NCBI GenBank assembly: GCA_035650355.1
Contig: DASRHT010000090.1
Location: 1 to 64,000, forward strand
Source of the DNA: DASRHT01 sp035650355
GTDB lineage: Bacteria; Chloroflexota; Ktedonobacteria; Ktedonobacterales; Ktedonobacteraceae
Reading direction: 5' to 3'
Length of the DNA stretch: 64,000 bases
Shown here: positions 26,107-34,708 of the stretch, one piece after another
Numbering within the stretch: position 1 is the stretch's first letter
Layout: the number at the start of each line of letters is the position of its first letter
Notes under the pieces: generated by a model
Database searches by the model: none
Seen by the model: the letters and a program-made list of their open reading frames with translations, nothing else
What the model was told of the DNA's origin: nothing
Translations under genes and position numbers: made by a program

Positions 26107-26628
26107 TCAAAGCCCAAAAAGATGTTGCGCTACCTGCCAAACAGTAGCTACAGTGGTGGCCAACTTGATGATTTGCGCGCCAAGTTTCCCTGCCGCGGCA
26201 GCCGCTTGCGCACATTTTGTCAGGACGCTATTTGCTTCATCCAGCTTGCGAACTACCCGGTCGCCCCGTGGTTGTGCCTTAGCAAGTTCGGTTTCAGCAG
26301 CTTCCAGGCTTTTCCTGGCATCATCGGCATCATCAGCATCCGGTATCTCTTGCGCTTCGATGGCTTTTTCTACTTTCTCACGCAAGGCAGCCAGTTCACG
26401 CCGGAGATCGTTTGTGTCAGGATGAGCGGGGTTCAGATATTGCAGAAGGCCGAGATTTTTTGCGCTGATGTCATCTGCGCTAATCTTGCCAAGCCGGAGC
26501 TCCTTTGCTGCTCGCAGAAACAATGCAGCCTGTTCCGCATCTGCTCCCTGTATTTGTATTGCACCAACATTGTCCGCCTGAATACGTTTGGCATGGATAC
26601 TTCCCAGAACCTGATCATCACTATCCAT
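26107..26628 (-). CDS. STAND-associated small protein, possible effector or adaptor
   Basis: A 173-residue protein encoded just upstream of, and co-oriented with, the STAND ATPase. The first 30 residues have a short beta-repeat look (GSIHAKRIQADNVGAIQIQG). Then comes a helical region (AAKELRLGKISADDISAKNL), a charged coiled coil at about 75-130 (LRRELAALREKVEKAIEAQE) and an Ala-rich, hydrophobic C-terminal helix pair (IIKLATTVATVWQVAQHL) that could insert into a membrane or pack in an oligomer. I do not recognise a named family. Its position and the hydrophobic end fit an effector controlled by the ATPase, but this is inference. AAGG lies 8 nt before the ATG. Confidence 0.65.
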   Translation of the reverse strand: MDSDDQVLGSIHAKRIQADNVGAIQIQGADAEQAALFLRAAKELRLGKISADDISAKNLGLLQYLNPAHPDTNDLRRELAALREKVEKAIEAQEIPDADDADDARKSLEAAETELAKAQPRGDRVVRKLDEANSVLTKCAQAAAAAGKLGAQIIKLATTVATVWQVAQHLFGL

Positions 26629-26732
26629 AGGAGACCTTCTTTTTCAAAAGATTTATAATCCTCTTCAATAGAAGAGTTGCTTGAGAATATCATAACATTT
26701 CATACTGAACAAGGCAAGAAGTGGAGCAGCAG

Positions 26733-26813
26733 CGGTTCCACCAAATATTAGATGCTGAGGATTGAAAAAAGAATGGGAAGGTGCTGCCCAGCGCCCTTTA
26801 GTTGGTGGAACCG
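26733..26813. promoter_or_regulatory. 12-bp inverted repeat between divergent genes
   Basis: CGGTTCCACCAA (26733-26744) and TTGGTGGAACCG (26802-26813) are perfect arms 57 bp apart, with a smaller AAGGTGCTG/CAGCGCCCTT hairpin between them. They lie 20 bp upstream of a promoter and within 110 bp of the STAND operon start, so they may be paired operator sites or an RNA structure. Confidence 0.5.
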
Positions 26814-26832
26814 GTACCTCCCGATTGTACGC

Positions 26833-26861
26833 TTGACTTTTTTTACGTCACATGGTACAGT
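26833..26861 (+). promoter_or_regulatory. promoter of the 264-residue membrane-protein gene
   Basis: TTGACT, a 17-bp spacer and TACAGT. Confidence 0.55.
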
Positions 26862-27071
26862 TGCGCCATAAAAATGACGCTTCTTTCAGCGAAATTCGGT
26901 TCAATCAATGTTCGGTGTGACAACCAGTCAAACAAATCTTCTAATATATCCCCTTGATGTGATAGGGATACCCGTAACGTAAGCCGATGCTTCAGCATAA
27001 CGCCGCCTGGACTGTTGGCTCTTGATTCTCTATAGGCACTTATTGATGAATTTTTAAGGGGTAAAGCATTC

Positions 27072-27866
27072 ATGGAACAACAATTACGCGCATTGCAACA
27101 GCCTTCGCCGGAGGCGCAGCAGTTTGCCGCCACCTATCAGCTAGGCACACCGCAGGCCGAGTATAAGGTGGGCTTCAAGAAAGTAAGGACGATCATCGCA
27201 GTTATTATATGCGTCGTCCTGGGGGGAGTTTTTGGAGCTGCCGCCGTGAGTTCTTCTGAGACGCAGTTCGTCTTCTCCATTCTTAGCGTGGCCTTCACCG
27301 CCATAGCCCTCTATTATATTTTCACGCCGGTGATCTATCGTTCATGGCATGTTTACGTCTGCAGCGATGGCTTTATCTCCACACGAGGCGACAAGGTTGA
27401 GCCGTTTCGCTGGGATCAGATTGAGGCCATGTGGAGGTCAGTCACGAAACACTACACCAACGGCATCTATACCGGCACCACCCATGTCTACACGGTGCGC
27501 AGTAGCGATGGTCGTCAGGTGGTTTTCAATGACAGGTTCAGCAACGTTGAGCAACTGGGCGACACCATCAGCCGTCAGGTTACCAATCGGCTGCTGCCGC
27601 AGGTCATCCAAGCCTATCAAGCGGGCAACACTATTACTTTTGGCCCGCTGAGCATCAGCAAGCAGGGTGTCAGCAACGGCAAAGAGTTGCTGCCGTGGAG
27701 CCAGATCAAAGAAATGGGCGTGAACCGGGGCGTGGTCACGGTGAAGAAAGAGGGCAAGTGGCTGAGCTGGTCTGCGGTGATGGCGGCCAAAGTGCCCAAC
27801 ATCTTCGTCTTTATGGCCCTGGTCAACTACGTTTTAAATTCAGTATCCTCAGGAGGATCGAGCTAG
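27072..27866 (+). CDS. membrane protein with PH-like domains (DUF6585-like)
   Basis: A 264-residue protein. Residues about 38-58 and 65-93 form two transmembrane helices. The remainder is cytoplasmic and looks like two PH-like beta domains: one around HVYVCSDGFISTRGDKVEPFRWDQIEAMW and one around GPLSISKQGVSNGKELLPWSQIKEMGV. The repeated 'G(F/V)S...W(D/S)QI' pattern is typical of bacterial PH-like membrane proteins. I believe this is the DUF6585-type group, but cannot check. Function unknown. AAGGGGTAAAGC lies before the ATG. Confidence 0.75.
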   Translation: MEQQLRALQQPSPEAQQFAATYQLGTPQAEYKVGFKKVRTIIAVIICVVLGGVFGAAAVSSSETQFVFSILSVAFTAIALYYIFTPVIYRSWHVYVCSDGFISTRGDKVEPFRWDQIEAMWRSVTKHYTNGIYTGTTHVYTVRSSDGRQVVFNDRFSNVEQLGDTISRQVTNRLLPQVIQAYQAGNTITFGPLSISKQGVSNGKELLPWSQIKEMGVNRGVVTVKKEGKWLSWSAVMAAKVPNIFVFMALVNYVLNSVSSGGSS

Positions 27867-27940
27867 CCACGCCCTCTCGCCCCCTTTGAGGGATACTATA
27901 TCTGCCATATCTGAGGACGTCAAGTAGCAAAGCATTAAGA

Positions 27941-28117
27941 CAGGGCTTTTCCGTGTTCGTCATGCTCGCAGGGCGAAGCCCTGCTCGCAAGGGGAGAGAG
28001 GTGCCGGCAACGCCGCGTCGCGGCGTTGCCGGCACCTCTCTCCCCTTGCTCTGCGCCCCGTTGGGGGCGCGAACCCAGGCAGCAGGAGTCAGAGGAGAGG
28101 AAAACGGAAAAGCCCTG
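27941..28117. mobile_element. MITE-like element, copy C, with perfect target duplication
   Basis: 177 bp bounded by perfect 14-bp inverted repeats (CAGGGCTTTTCCGT / ACGGAAAAGCCCTG). The identical 9-mer GCATTAAGA lies immediately outside each end (27932-27940 and 28118-28126), the clearest target-site duplication in the family. The centre is a perfect 31-bp palindrome with a single unpaired base (arms 27987-28017 and 28019-28049). Flanking it are the small hairpins AGGGC/GCCCT and CGCCCC/GGGGCG. It is non-coding. Confidence 0.85.
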
Positions 28118-28128
28118 GCATTAAGAAG

Positions 28129-28180
28129 TCCGCCCCAGGTTCATCAAAGAGAGGGGAGATTGATGAACGTCTGGGGCGGA
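28129..28180 (-). terminator. hairpin downstream of the four-helix membrane-protein gene
   Basis: TCCGCCCCAG with TTCATCA pairs with TGATGAA and CTGGGGCGGA. It lies 19 bp past the stop of the reverse-strand gene. Confidence 0.65.
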
Positions 28181-28199
28181 TCATGCTGGAGCCACACGG

Positions 28200-28643
28200 T
28201 CAGATTTTGTCTAGCGCCGGTACCCTGAACGCCTCCCGCACATCATGATCAGCCAGGAAGTATACCAGGATCACCACCGGAAGGATCATGTTGATCAGAA
28301 AGCTCGTCCAGTTAAAGTATCCTTGTGACCAGCTAACAATGGCGAGCACGAGATTCAAAACTTCGATGATTATGACTGCCAGGTAGGCCCGGCGCTGCAG
28401 CGTCCACAGTCCCCATGCAAAGAAGAGCTGGAGCAACCCGATGATTAAGCCAAACAGGCCATACCAGATGGCCCATCCACGGAGGTACCCAGGAAGATGA
28501 AATCCAAAAACGCCAACGCCGAAGAACCATGAGAAGGCCGAGATCAGGGTGAAGATACCGGCTATCGCGACCAGCACAGCGATAATGGTCACTCCGAGAG
28601 GGCGCTTGCGTGTGACATCCGCCATCATATTATCTAGATCCAT
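28200..28643 (-). CDS. four-helix membrane protein of unknown function
   Basis: A 147-residue integral membrane protein with about four transmembrane helices: residues 17-41, 55-80, 85-107 and 112-132. A short charged N-terminus precedes them (MADVTRKRPLG). The ATG is preceded by GAGGAGTCG. It resembles many small uncharacterised polytopic proteins, and I cannot name a family. It is transcribed alone. Confidence 0.75.
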   Translation of the reverse strand: MDLDNMMADVTRKRPLGVTIIAVLVAIAGIFTLISAFSWFFGVGVFGFHLPGYLRGWAIWYGLFGLIIGLLQLFFAWGLWTLQRRAYLAVIIIEVLNLVLAIVSWSQGYFNWTSFLINMILPVVILVYFLADHDVREAFRVPALDKI

Positions 28644-28682
28644 AACGACTCCTCTGCATGTGGTACTTCGACTCCGCCCGCC

Positions 28683-28795
28683 GTAGGGGCAGGGCTTGCC
28701 CCTGCCCTGCTAGACGCGGTGGCTCCCCGCTTCATCGTGGGAGCGTTGGCGGGCGGAATTGCAAGATATCCCTTGCGGTTGCCCTGTAGCGCGGA
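28683..28795. repeat. dispersed GC-rich hairpin repeat
   Basis: It begins GTAGGGGCAGGGCTTGCCCC, continues with GCTCCCC...GGGAGC-like arms, and ends TTGCGGTTGCCCTGTAG. It fills much of the space between the membrane protein and the peptidase gene; nothing else is seen in 28644-28934. Confidence 0.55.
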
Positions 28796-28934
28796 ACATT
28801 TCAAATTACATCCGCGTACCTAGACGGTTGTTACCTGTCTTGCGAGGAGTATAGAGCCACCCCACTCTACATGTCATCCTCCCACCGAGCGATTTTCTCT
28901 TCATCCGACAGGAGGATGATTTGTATGGATGCGC

Positions 28935-30026
28935 TCAATCGAGGAATGCGAGCTGCTGCTTCGTCGGCGGGTGCGAGACCAGCTCCTGCGCAACCGCCAG
29001 CGCCGCCGCGAGGTCCCTCAGGTCCAGCAGTTCGACGGGCGAGTGCGAGTAGCGCCTGGGAAGCTTGAGTTCCAGGGTCGCGATCCCCCCTGCCACCAGG
29101 TGGGCTGCCGCTGCATCGGTCACGCCGCCATTGGTGGCTGCGAGCTGATATGGCACGTCCGCACGCTCGGCTGCGGCGATGGTGACGTCGCGCACGGCGC
29201 GCGATAGCAGATAACCGCGCCCGCCGGATGAGGACGACGGTGTAATAAGTACTCCCTGCCCGATGCGAGACGTATAATGCATATGGCGCGTATCGGGCGT
29301 GCCAGCCGCGGGAAAAGTATCGATCACGATAGCCAGATCGGGCTGCAAACGGGTGAAGGCAACCGTGGCCCCGCGCAGTCCCACTTCTTCCTGCACCGCG
29401 ACCAGGGCGGTGAGACGACACGGGAGGTCACGATCCTTGAAGTGGCGCAGCAGGTGGAGCAGCAGCACACAACTGGCCCGATTGTCGATGCCCTTGCCCG
29501 CAACTCGCGTACCGGCCAGCGTGCGCAACTCGGAGATGACCACCACCGGATCGCCCACGCGCACCCCGAGCTGCTCGACCTCGGCTGCGCTATCCACGCC
29601 AAGATCAATGTACAGGTCCGTCATCGCCACGCCTCGACCCTGCTCGGAAGCAGGCGTCAGGTGGCCGGAGCGGGCGCCAATCACGCCGGGCTGTCCATTG
29701 ACCCAGACCGCACGCCCTTCCAGCAAGCGTGCCTGCACTCCGCCAAGCGGTAGCAGGCGCAGGAAACCTTCCGGTTCGATGCTGGCGACCATCGCGCCAA
29801 TCTCGTCCGAGTGCGCCTCCACTACAATATGTGGCGCGTCCGCCGGCCCTTCGCGGGTGGCAGTTAAATTCCCCATCTGATCGACCTCTACCGTGTCGGC
29901 CAGCGGCGTAAATAATTCGCGCAGTCGTGCGACGACTGGTTGTTCTGCGCCCGAAGGGGCATGCAATGCAGTCAATTCCGCCAGGTCCGCCCGCAAAGCT
30001 TCGAGTAGTGTGTGATCCTGTTGCAT
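28935..30026 (-). CDS. M42-family metallo-aminopeptidase
   Basis: A 363-residue protein of peptidase family M42 (glutamyl aminopeptidase/TET type, sometimes annotated endoglucanase). The two-metal site is recognisable: His and Asp in VEAHSDEIGA, bridging Asp in GKGIDNRAS, catalytic Glu pair in VQEEVGLRGA, Asp in VIDTFPAAG, and a final His in RRYSHSPVE. These enzymes remove N-terminal residues from peptides and form dodecameric tetrahedra in the cytoplasm. GGAGG lies about 14 nt before the ATG. The opposite strand contains long open frames that are shadows of this GC-rich gene. Confidence 0.92.
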   Translation of the reverse strand: MQQDHTLLEALRADLAELTALHAPSGAEQPVVARLRELFTPLADTVEVDQMGNLTATREGPADAPHIVVEAHSDEIGAMVASIEPEGFLRLLPLGGVQARLLEGRAVWVNGQPGVIGARSGHLTPASEQGRGVAMTDLYIDLGVDSAAEVEQLGVRVGDPVVVISELRTLAGTRVAGKGIDNRASCVLLLHLLRHFKDRDLPCRLTALVAVQEEVGLRGATVAFTRLQPDLAIVIDTFPAAGTPDTRHMHYTSRIGQGVLITPSSSSGGRGYLLSRAVRDVTIAAAERADVPYQLAATNGGVTDAAAAHLVAGGIATLELKLPRRYSHSPVELLDLRDLAAALAVAQELVSHPPTKQQLAFLD

Positions 30027-30159
30027 TCTCGCTTCATAACCTCCTGATGGCTGTAAATTCTAGCTCAGTTTCTAGTATGCATGCTCAGAAGGCGAGAAGG
30101 CAAGAAGCAAGTTGAATACACGCCGCATCACCCAGCGCTGGAACATCCACCGAATGGGT

Positions 30160-30618
30160 CTATTGTGCTGGCGCTTCAACTGCCTGCTGCAAGCAGGCGA
30201 GGAAATGCGTCCAGCCAGTAAGATGTTGCTCAATACGCACTTCTTGCTCTTCCGGCGTAAGGTCATACGGCTTATGCGTGAGGTGTAGACGCGTGCCTCC
30301 GCTCGTCAGCGGCTCTAAGACAAGCGTGACTTCCCGCGTTCTCATCTCCTGCGGGTCATGGTCCCAGCGCCACGTAAAGCCAAGCCGTTTTGTCGGCTCG
30401 AAGTGCGTATAATGTCCGCGAAGATGCCAGTTTCTCCCAGGCCAGCTCAAGTGATAGGTTCCGCCAACTTCTGGCTGAATTTCTGCCTCCGGCGGCCACC
30501 ATTGTTGCAACAGCGCCGGTTCCGTCCAGTAAGCAAAAAGGGTAGCAGGCTCGGTGGAAGGAAAGTCCGCCTCCACTAGAAGGATATCAAGGTCAGAAGG
30601 TTGCTGGATTACTGCCAT
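30160..30618 (-). CDS. AHSA1/SRPBCC-fold protein
   Basis: A 152-residue protein of the activator-of-Hsp90-ATPase-like SRPBCC group. It shows the helix-grip pattern: DILLVEADFPSTEPATLFAYWTEP, LLQQWWPPEAEIQPEVGGTYHL, then alternating strands and a long C-terminal helix (GWTHFLACLQQAV). These small proteins bind hydrophobic ligands or act in stress responses; the ligand is unknown. The start at 30618 is set by GGAGGAG 8-9 nt upstream; the frame can be extended six codons to a TTG within that ribosome site, which is less likely. Confidence 0.85.
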   Translation of the reverse strand: MAVIQQPSDLDILLVEADFPSTEPATLFAYWTEPALLQQWWPPEAEIQPEVGGTYHLSWPGRNWHLRGHYTHFEPTKRLGFTWRWDHDPQEMRTREVTLVLEPLTSGGTRLHLTHKPYDLTPEEQEVRIEQHLTGWTHFLACLQQAVEAPAQ

Positions 30619-30676
30619 ACGAGTTGTCTCCTCCAAATGATTATGTACAGGTGATTAACTGTGCAGCAGAACGCCG

Positions 30677-31384
30677 CTACAATGCTATGATGCGAAAATC
30701 TTTGACGGCGATAATCGCCCCGGAGCCGGTGATCCCGATGGGACCTGTCGAGAGCACAGGCGTGACGGTAGTACTGGCTGAACTTACCTCCGAGCCGTCA
30801 ACGAGGAAGCTTGCCAGCGTATCTTGCACCTCGATACGATATGTATGCCAGTTATCGTGAGGCTCGTAATCTCTAGGGAGTCCATCGCCCCGCGCCATCG
30901 AGGAAAAGGGGTCAATGCGGATCTGGACCTGGGGATGTTGTCCATTAGGTTTTGGCCCTGGCTCCATGAACCTGTTCACACCGGCTTGAAATCCATCCTG
31001 TCCTGATGCACTCTGAGCAAAGATGCTAAAATAGCCGCTGGCAGGGTGAAAGAGCTGGCCAATCTGAATCTGTACCTCTATTGCGTAATTGTGGACAACA
31101 GGTTGATAGGGCGCCATGATGGTAAAGGTGCCATCTTGCGTTGTCTCAAGCTGCTCCTGCACGCTCCTCCATCCTGATCCCTGCCAGCCATTAAGGCCAT
31201 GTGACCAGTCGGCCTGATAGAGGACCGTCCCGGCCTTAACCAGCGGAGTTGGGGTTGGCGTGGGCTGTGGCGTGGGCGAGGCCATAAGCGGCGTGGTCGG
31301 GCTTGTTGAACAGGCGGCTAGAAACAAGAGTAGACAAAGTGTTGGCATCAGGGCATTCATTGCCCTAGAGCAAGTCGCTTTCAT
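30677..31384 (-). CDS. lipoprotein with concanavalin-like lectin/glucanase domain
   Basis: A 235-residue lipoprotein. The signal peptide ends in LAACSTS, giving a lipid-attached Cys25. A Pro/Thr linker (residues about 30-48) leads to a beta-sandwich domain starting LYQADWSHGLNGW and ending IAVKDFRI, the pattern of DUF1080/LamG-like carbohydrate-binding sandwiches. A related domain occurs at the C-terminus of the 57081-58433 protein. It is probably exposed on the outer face of the membrane; binding to sugars is inference. GGAGG precedes the ATG. Confidence 0.8.
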   Translation of the reverse strand: MKATCSRAMNALMPTLCLLLFLAACSTSPTTPLMASPTPQPTPTPTPLVKAGTVLYQADWSHGLNGWQGSGWRSVQEQLETTQDGTFTIMAPYQPVVHNYAIEVQIQIGQLFHPASGYFSIFAQSASGQDGFQAGVNRFMEPGPKPNGQHPQVQIRIDPFSSMARGDGLPRDYEPHDNWHTYRIEVQDTLASFLVDGSEVSSASTTVTPVLSTGPIGITGSGAIIAVKDFRIIAL

Positions 31385-31670
31385 TAATCCTCCAGAACGC
31401 TTTCAGGTTTTTAGTTCCTCAATAAAAAACCATATTGTTTTGTTACAAGCAATCATTCACATTTAAAGATATTACGCTCTGGAGAATCCTTTTCTCACCT
31501 ATCTTGTAATCCTGTCAGCGTCTTCAATAAATTCGCCGTAACGCCAAAATGTCGCTAAATTGCCGTAGGGACGTGCTAAAGCGGGTCGGTACGGTATGGG
31601 GGAAATATGAGGAAGTCGGCGAAGGCAAGTAGGGCAAGCCTCGCGCTTGCCCCTACTGATTTAGTGAATG
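31385..31670. other. intergenic region containing a short hairpin repeat
   Basis: No gene seen. At 31629-31660 GTAGGGCAAGCC faces GCTTGCCCCTAC, a small member of the dispersed GC-rich repeat family; it lies about 10 bp past the stop of the reverse-strand lipoprotein gene and could act as its terminator. Confidence 0.5.
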
Positions 31671-32255
31671 TTATACCGATGGTCGTTTGATGACCGTATT
31701 TTGTGTGACCACGAAAGCTTTGCCGTTCCATTGGTAGCTGGTCTTGACGAATAGATCGGGGCAGCAGCGAGGAGTGCCTGGGGAGTAGCCATCGCCCTCT
31801 AAGTGGAGTGCCTCGTTGCTGATCGTAATCCTGGTCACGTTGTCAATCGCGCCTCTGGCATCCGGCAGAGGCAGATCGCCGATCAGGCGCACATGGGCAG
31901 CATCGCCCGTATAGACAAAGACACGCACTCCTGTGGCGTCCGCCGCGGTACACTGGTAAGGCACTACCGCCTCCAGTTCGCCATCGCGCGTCAGGTCTCC
32001 ATATTTAGGTGTGTAGACATAAAAGTGGACATGGCCATTAACCGCTTGCCCGTTCTTCGCGTGAAATGGCTGTGTATTCTGGTAGCACGAACTAAAATAT
32101 GTGAAGTTGGCCCAATCCACGCTCGTGAGCGACTTTTGGGAGAGCGGAGTTGCTTTTGTCTGCACAGGAGATGACTGTGAGGGGCTGCATCCCAGCAAGC
32201 AAATTTGCAGCAGTCCTCCCAGGACGATCAGAACATAACACACCCATTTCCTCAT
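31671..32255 (-). CDS. lipoprotein of unknown function
   Basis: A 194-residue secreted lipoprotein: signal peptide with lipobox LLGC (Cys at about residue 23), a Ser/Gln-rich linker, then a compact domain. The domain contains NFTYFSSCYQ, YTPKYGDLTRDGELEAVVPYQC and GDGYSPGTPRCCPDLFVKTSYQW. The DLTRDGELEAVV stretch resembles the Asp-rich loop seen in VCBS/FG-GAP-like calcium-binding repeats. Several Cys may form disulfides. Function unknown. GGGGGAGACT precedes the ATG. Confidence 0.75.
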   Translation of the reverse strand: MRKWVCYVLIVLGGLLQICLLGCSPSQSSPVQTKATPLSQKSLTSVDWANFTYFSSCYQNTQPFHAKNGQAVNGHVHFYVYTPKYGDLTRDGELEAVVPYQCTAADATGVRVFVYTGDAAHVRLIGDLPLPDARGAIDNVTRITISNEALHLEGDGYSPGTPRCCPDLFVKTSYQWNGKAFVVTQNTVIKRPSV

Positions 32256-32340
32256 AGTCTCCCCCCTTTCAGGGAAACAACCAGAACCACCCGGCGGGTG
32301 CAGAGCCAGCCATGCAAAGGCCAGCCCTATCCTTCTATCC

Positions 32341-32404
32341 AGCCGATCAACGCTGCTGACGCATTGTAGCTCCCCGATTGATCGTGGGAGCGCTCAGATC
32401 GGCT
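32341..32404. repeat. dispersed hairpin repeat with nested arms
   Basis: Outer arms AGCCGATC and GATCGGCT enclose GCTCCC and GGGAGC around a GATTGATC tip. It shares the GATTGATCG block with the repeats at 15348 and 20198. Confidence 0.55.
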
Positions 32405-32529
32405 GCAAAGAAGGCCCTTACTGAGAGACACGCGGCAATAGGGAGGGAAGTGACAATCGTAAACATGATGCAAATTCCCTCCCATATCATACTATGCGCT
32501 AAAATCCATTTTTCTGCCGAGAGAGAGGC

Positions 32530-32859
32530 TTACCCTCTGCCTGGCCCCTGTAACGTGAGGGTCGTAGCCTGGCGCATCGCCTCCATCGTCTCCTCAACGG
32601 TGAACAACTTGGTCGTTCTGCTAATTTTGAGGTATCCTGAACTGAGGGCCGTCATCGCGATTGCAGTGGCTGCCGTGTCATTGGGGACCTCATAGAGCGT
32701 GAGCCCATCGTACTCTCCAAAGCAGTAGTAAAAACCAACCATCCGTCCGCCGCATTGCTCTATCAGCTCTTTGACAGGGACGCGGCGGTCTTGTGGATGC
32801 TTCCTCATCGTGGCTAGGGCTTCGGGGGTATAAGCAAACTGCACCATATAAAGCGCCAT
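32530..32859 (-). CDS. GYD-domain protein
   Basis: A 109-residue protein of the GYD family, small ferredoxin-like-fold proteins. The family name motif is seen as FGEYDGL (family consensus GxYD) at about residues 47-53. Around it are YMVQFAYTPEALATM and an AIAMTALSSGYLKISRTTKLFTVEE core typical of the group. The biochemical role of the family is unknown. A strong AAGGAGGT ribosome site precedes the ATG. It is divergent from the menaquinone operon. Confidence 0.85.
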   Translation of the reverse strand: MALYMVQFAYTPEALATMRKHPQDRRVPVKELIEQCGGRMVGFYYCFGEYDGLTLYEVPNDTAATAIAMTALSSGYLKISRTTKLFTVEETMEAMRQATTLTLQGPGRG

Positions 32860-33208
32860 GATGTTTACCTCCTTTGTGAGTTGTAACCTTTCTCGAATGT
32901 AATAGGTCTTGCTCTAACGATAATGGAAAGAACGCGAGCGGGTCACTTTCCCTGACCAGATTTATAATCGCCTGATGTTTTTCGGGTTGAAGCTTGCTCT
33001 GAGGCTGTGTGGTTCATCTCCCATCGGCGTGCTATAATACTACAGGCATTGCTTTTGTGGCTACAGGCTATGTACCATCGCTGCAATATCTCCTCACCTG
33101 CAAGCGCCGCGGGGCGCAGTTGGGACAATGCCCATAGCGAAAGCGGACGGATGGCTTATGATGGCTTGATGTCCGGTTCTGGTAGTCCTGATTTCTTGAG
33201 TGAGGCTT
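32860..33208. other. divergent intergenic region and men leader
   Basis: It contains an extended -10 promoter at 33030-33038 pointing to menF and an approximately 165-base leader. No gene is credible here; short frames lack ribosome sites. Confidence 0.5.
33030..33038 (+). promoter_or_regulatory. extended -10 promoter upstream of menF
   Basis: TGCTATAAT (consensus -10 with TGn extension) with only a weak -35; transcription would begin about 165 bases before menF. Confidence 0.5.
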
Positions 33209-34699
33209 ATGGAAACTGTCTTTCTTGATACTCTGGCCACAAGGAATGCCGCCGGAGTATGGTCTGTCTCTTGTGATCGCGATTTGTTGCTTGCTACTTT
33301 GCAGCAGGCTTCTAGCCAGGCCGCCAGGCTGGGGAGAGGGGTGCTGGCTAGCTTCTCTCAACCGGTTGAGTTCTGCAATCCCTTGCGCGTCTTTATTGCT
33401 TTCCGGCAACTCGCAATGGGCGAGAGCTTCTTCTGGGAGCGGCCCCGAGAGCAGAGGGCGCTGGTCGGCGTGGGAGCTGCGGCAACCATCGAAGCACACG
33501 GAAGCACGCGTTTCGCGAAGGCAACCGAGCAATGGCGCGCGCTCCAGCAGGACGCGGTGATCGCCTGCGCGCCTGGAGCAATGCCCCACGATACCGGCGG
33601 CCCGGTCTTCTTCGGTGGTTTTGCGTTCGACCCTCTCAATACCCATACTCCCCTTTGGAAAGGCTTCCCCGATGGCTTGCTGGTGCTGCCTGCTCTGGCG
33701 TTTCACTGCAATGAGGATGGCGCGGCCCTCACCATCAACCGCATTGTGGCGGCTGCGGAGGATGTGGAGAACCTGGCGCGCGCGATAATCGCTGCTATGT
33801 CGCGCGTGCAGGCCGAGGTTGAGCGCATCGTACCCGATCCCCAGCAGGTGATGAGCAGAGGCCGCGAGCAGTTGCTTGAGCAAGATTTGCTCCCGCGCGC
33901 AGAGTGGCAGGCGCAGGTGGCGGACGCCGTTAAGATGATCCGCGGCGGGGCGTACGAGAAAGTTGTGCTGGCTCGCGGCGTACGCGTCATCAACGACGCG
34001 AAGGCGTTTGATATCGACACCACGCTCTGTCGGCTGCGTATGAACTATCCAGGTGCGTACGTCTTTGCCATTCAGCGCGGCGAACGCTACTTCACCGGCG
34101 CAACCCCTGAGCGGCTCATCTGTTCTCAGGATGGGCAGCTCCAGACCATCGCCTTAGCAGGATCGGCGCCTCGTGGCACCTCCGAAGAGGAAGATCAGTG
34201 CCTCGGCGAAGAGTTGTTGCAGAGCGAGAAAAATCAGGGCGAACACAATATCGTCGTCGCAACCATACGCGATGCCCTGGCGACCCTGTGCTCCAAAGTA
34301 CAGGTTGCAGAGACGCCCCACCTGCTCAAGCTCAAGAATATCCAGCATCTGGAGACTACCATCGTGGGCGAACTGCTGCCTGGTCGCTGTGTGTTGGAAG
34401 CGATTGAAGACCTGCATCCCACGCCCGCTGTGGGTGGCTTCCCGCGCCTGCCCACGCTCGCCGCCATTCGCGAGAACGAGCAGCTAGACCGTGGCTGGTA
34501 TGCCGGACCAATTGGCTGGATTGGAGCAAGTGGCAACGGCGAGTTCGCGGTGGCGCTACGTTCGGCGCTCGTCAACGGCAGCGAAGCAACCCTGTTTGCG
34601 GGCTGTGGCATCGTCGCCGACTCCAACCCTGAAAGCGAATATGCCGAATCCTGCTTGAAGCTCCAGGTCATGCTGCGTGGACTGGGCGGCGAAGATTGA
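33209..34699 (+). CDS. menF: isochorismate synthase MenF
   Basis: A 496-residue chorismate-utilising enzyme that converts chorismate to isochorismate, the first step of classical menaquinone synthesis. The C-terminal 260 residues carry the family core: EKVVLARGVRV, FTGATPERLI, LAGSAPRG, KNQGEHNIVV, LHPTPAVGGFPR and GWYAGPIGW, ending with ATLFAGCGIVADSNPESEYAES. The N-terminal half is the less conserved barrel partner. The ATG at 33209 is chosen; a GTG nine bases upstream is an alternative. It is first in a six-gene cluster, and the next gene starts 9 bp later. Choosing MenF over salicylate-type synthases rests on the operon. Confidence 0.92.
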   Translation: METVFLDTLATRNAAGVWSVSCDRDLLLATLQQASSQAARLGRGVLASFSQPVEFCNPLRVFIAFRQLAMGESFFWERPREQRALVGVGAAATIEAHGSTRFAKATEQWRALQQDAVIACAPGAMPHDTGGPVFFGGFAFDPLNTHTPLWKGFPDGLLVLPALAFHCNEDGAALTINRIVAAAEDVENLARAIIAAMSRVQAEVERIVPDPQQVMSRGREQLLEQDLLPRAEWQAQVADAVKMIRGGAYEKVVLARGVRVINDAKAFDIDTTLCRLRMNYPGAYVFAIQRGERYFTGATPERLICSQDGQLQTIALAGSAPRGTSEEEDQCLGEELLQSEKNQGEHNIVVATIRDALATLCSKVQVAETPHLLKLKNIQHLETTIVGELLPGRCVLEAIEDLHPTPAVGGFPRLPTLAAIRENEQLDRGWYAGPIGWIGASGNGEFAVALRSALVNGSEATLFAGCGIVADSNPESEYAESCLKLQVMLRGLGGED

Positions 34700-34708
34700 G
34701 GACATGCT

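Larger units (their letters stand above)
26629..27071. other. divergent intergenic region
   Basis: It contains the long inverted repeat at 26733-26813 and the forward promoter at 26833-26861. The remaining 200 bases before the next gene form an untranslated leader without recognisable structure. Confidence 0.5.

Noticed and set aside
26733..26830. T-box riboswitch (GGTGGAACCG motif)
   Set aside because: The motif is part of a palindrome present on both strands. No stem I or specifier loop is visible, and the flanking genes are not amino-acid related.
28867..29421. 184-codon frame overlapping the M42 peptidase
   Set aside because: Arg/Gly-rich shadow on the same strand in another frame of a well-conserved gene.
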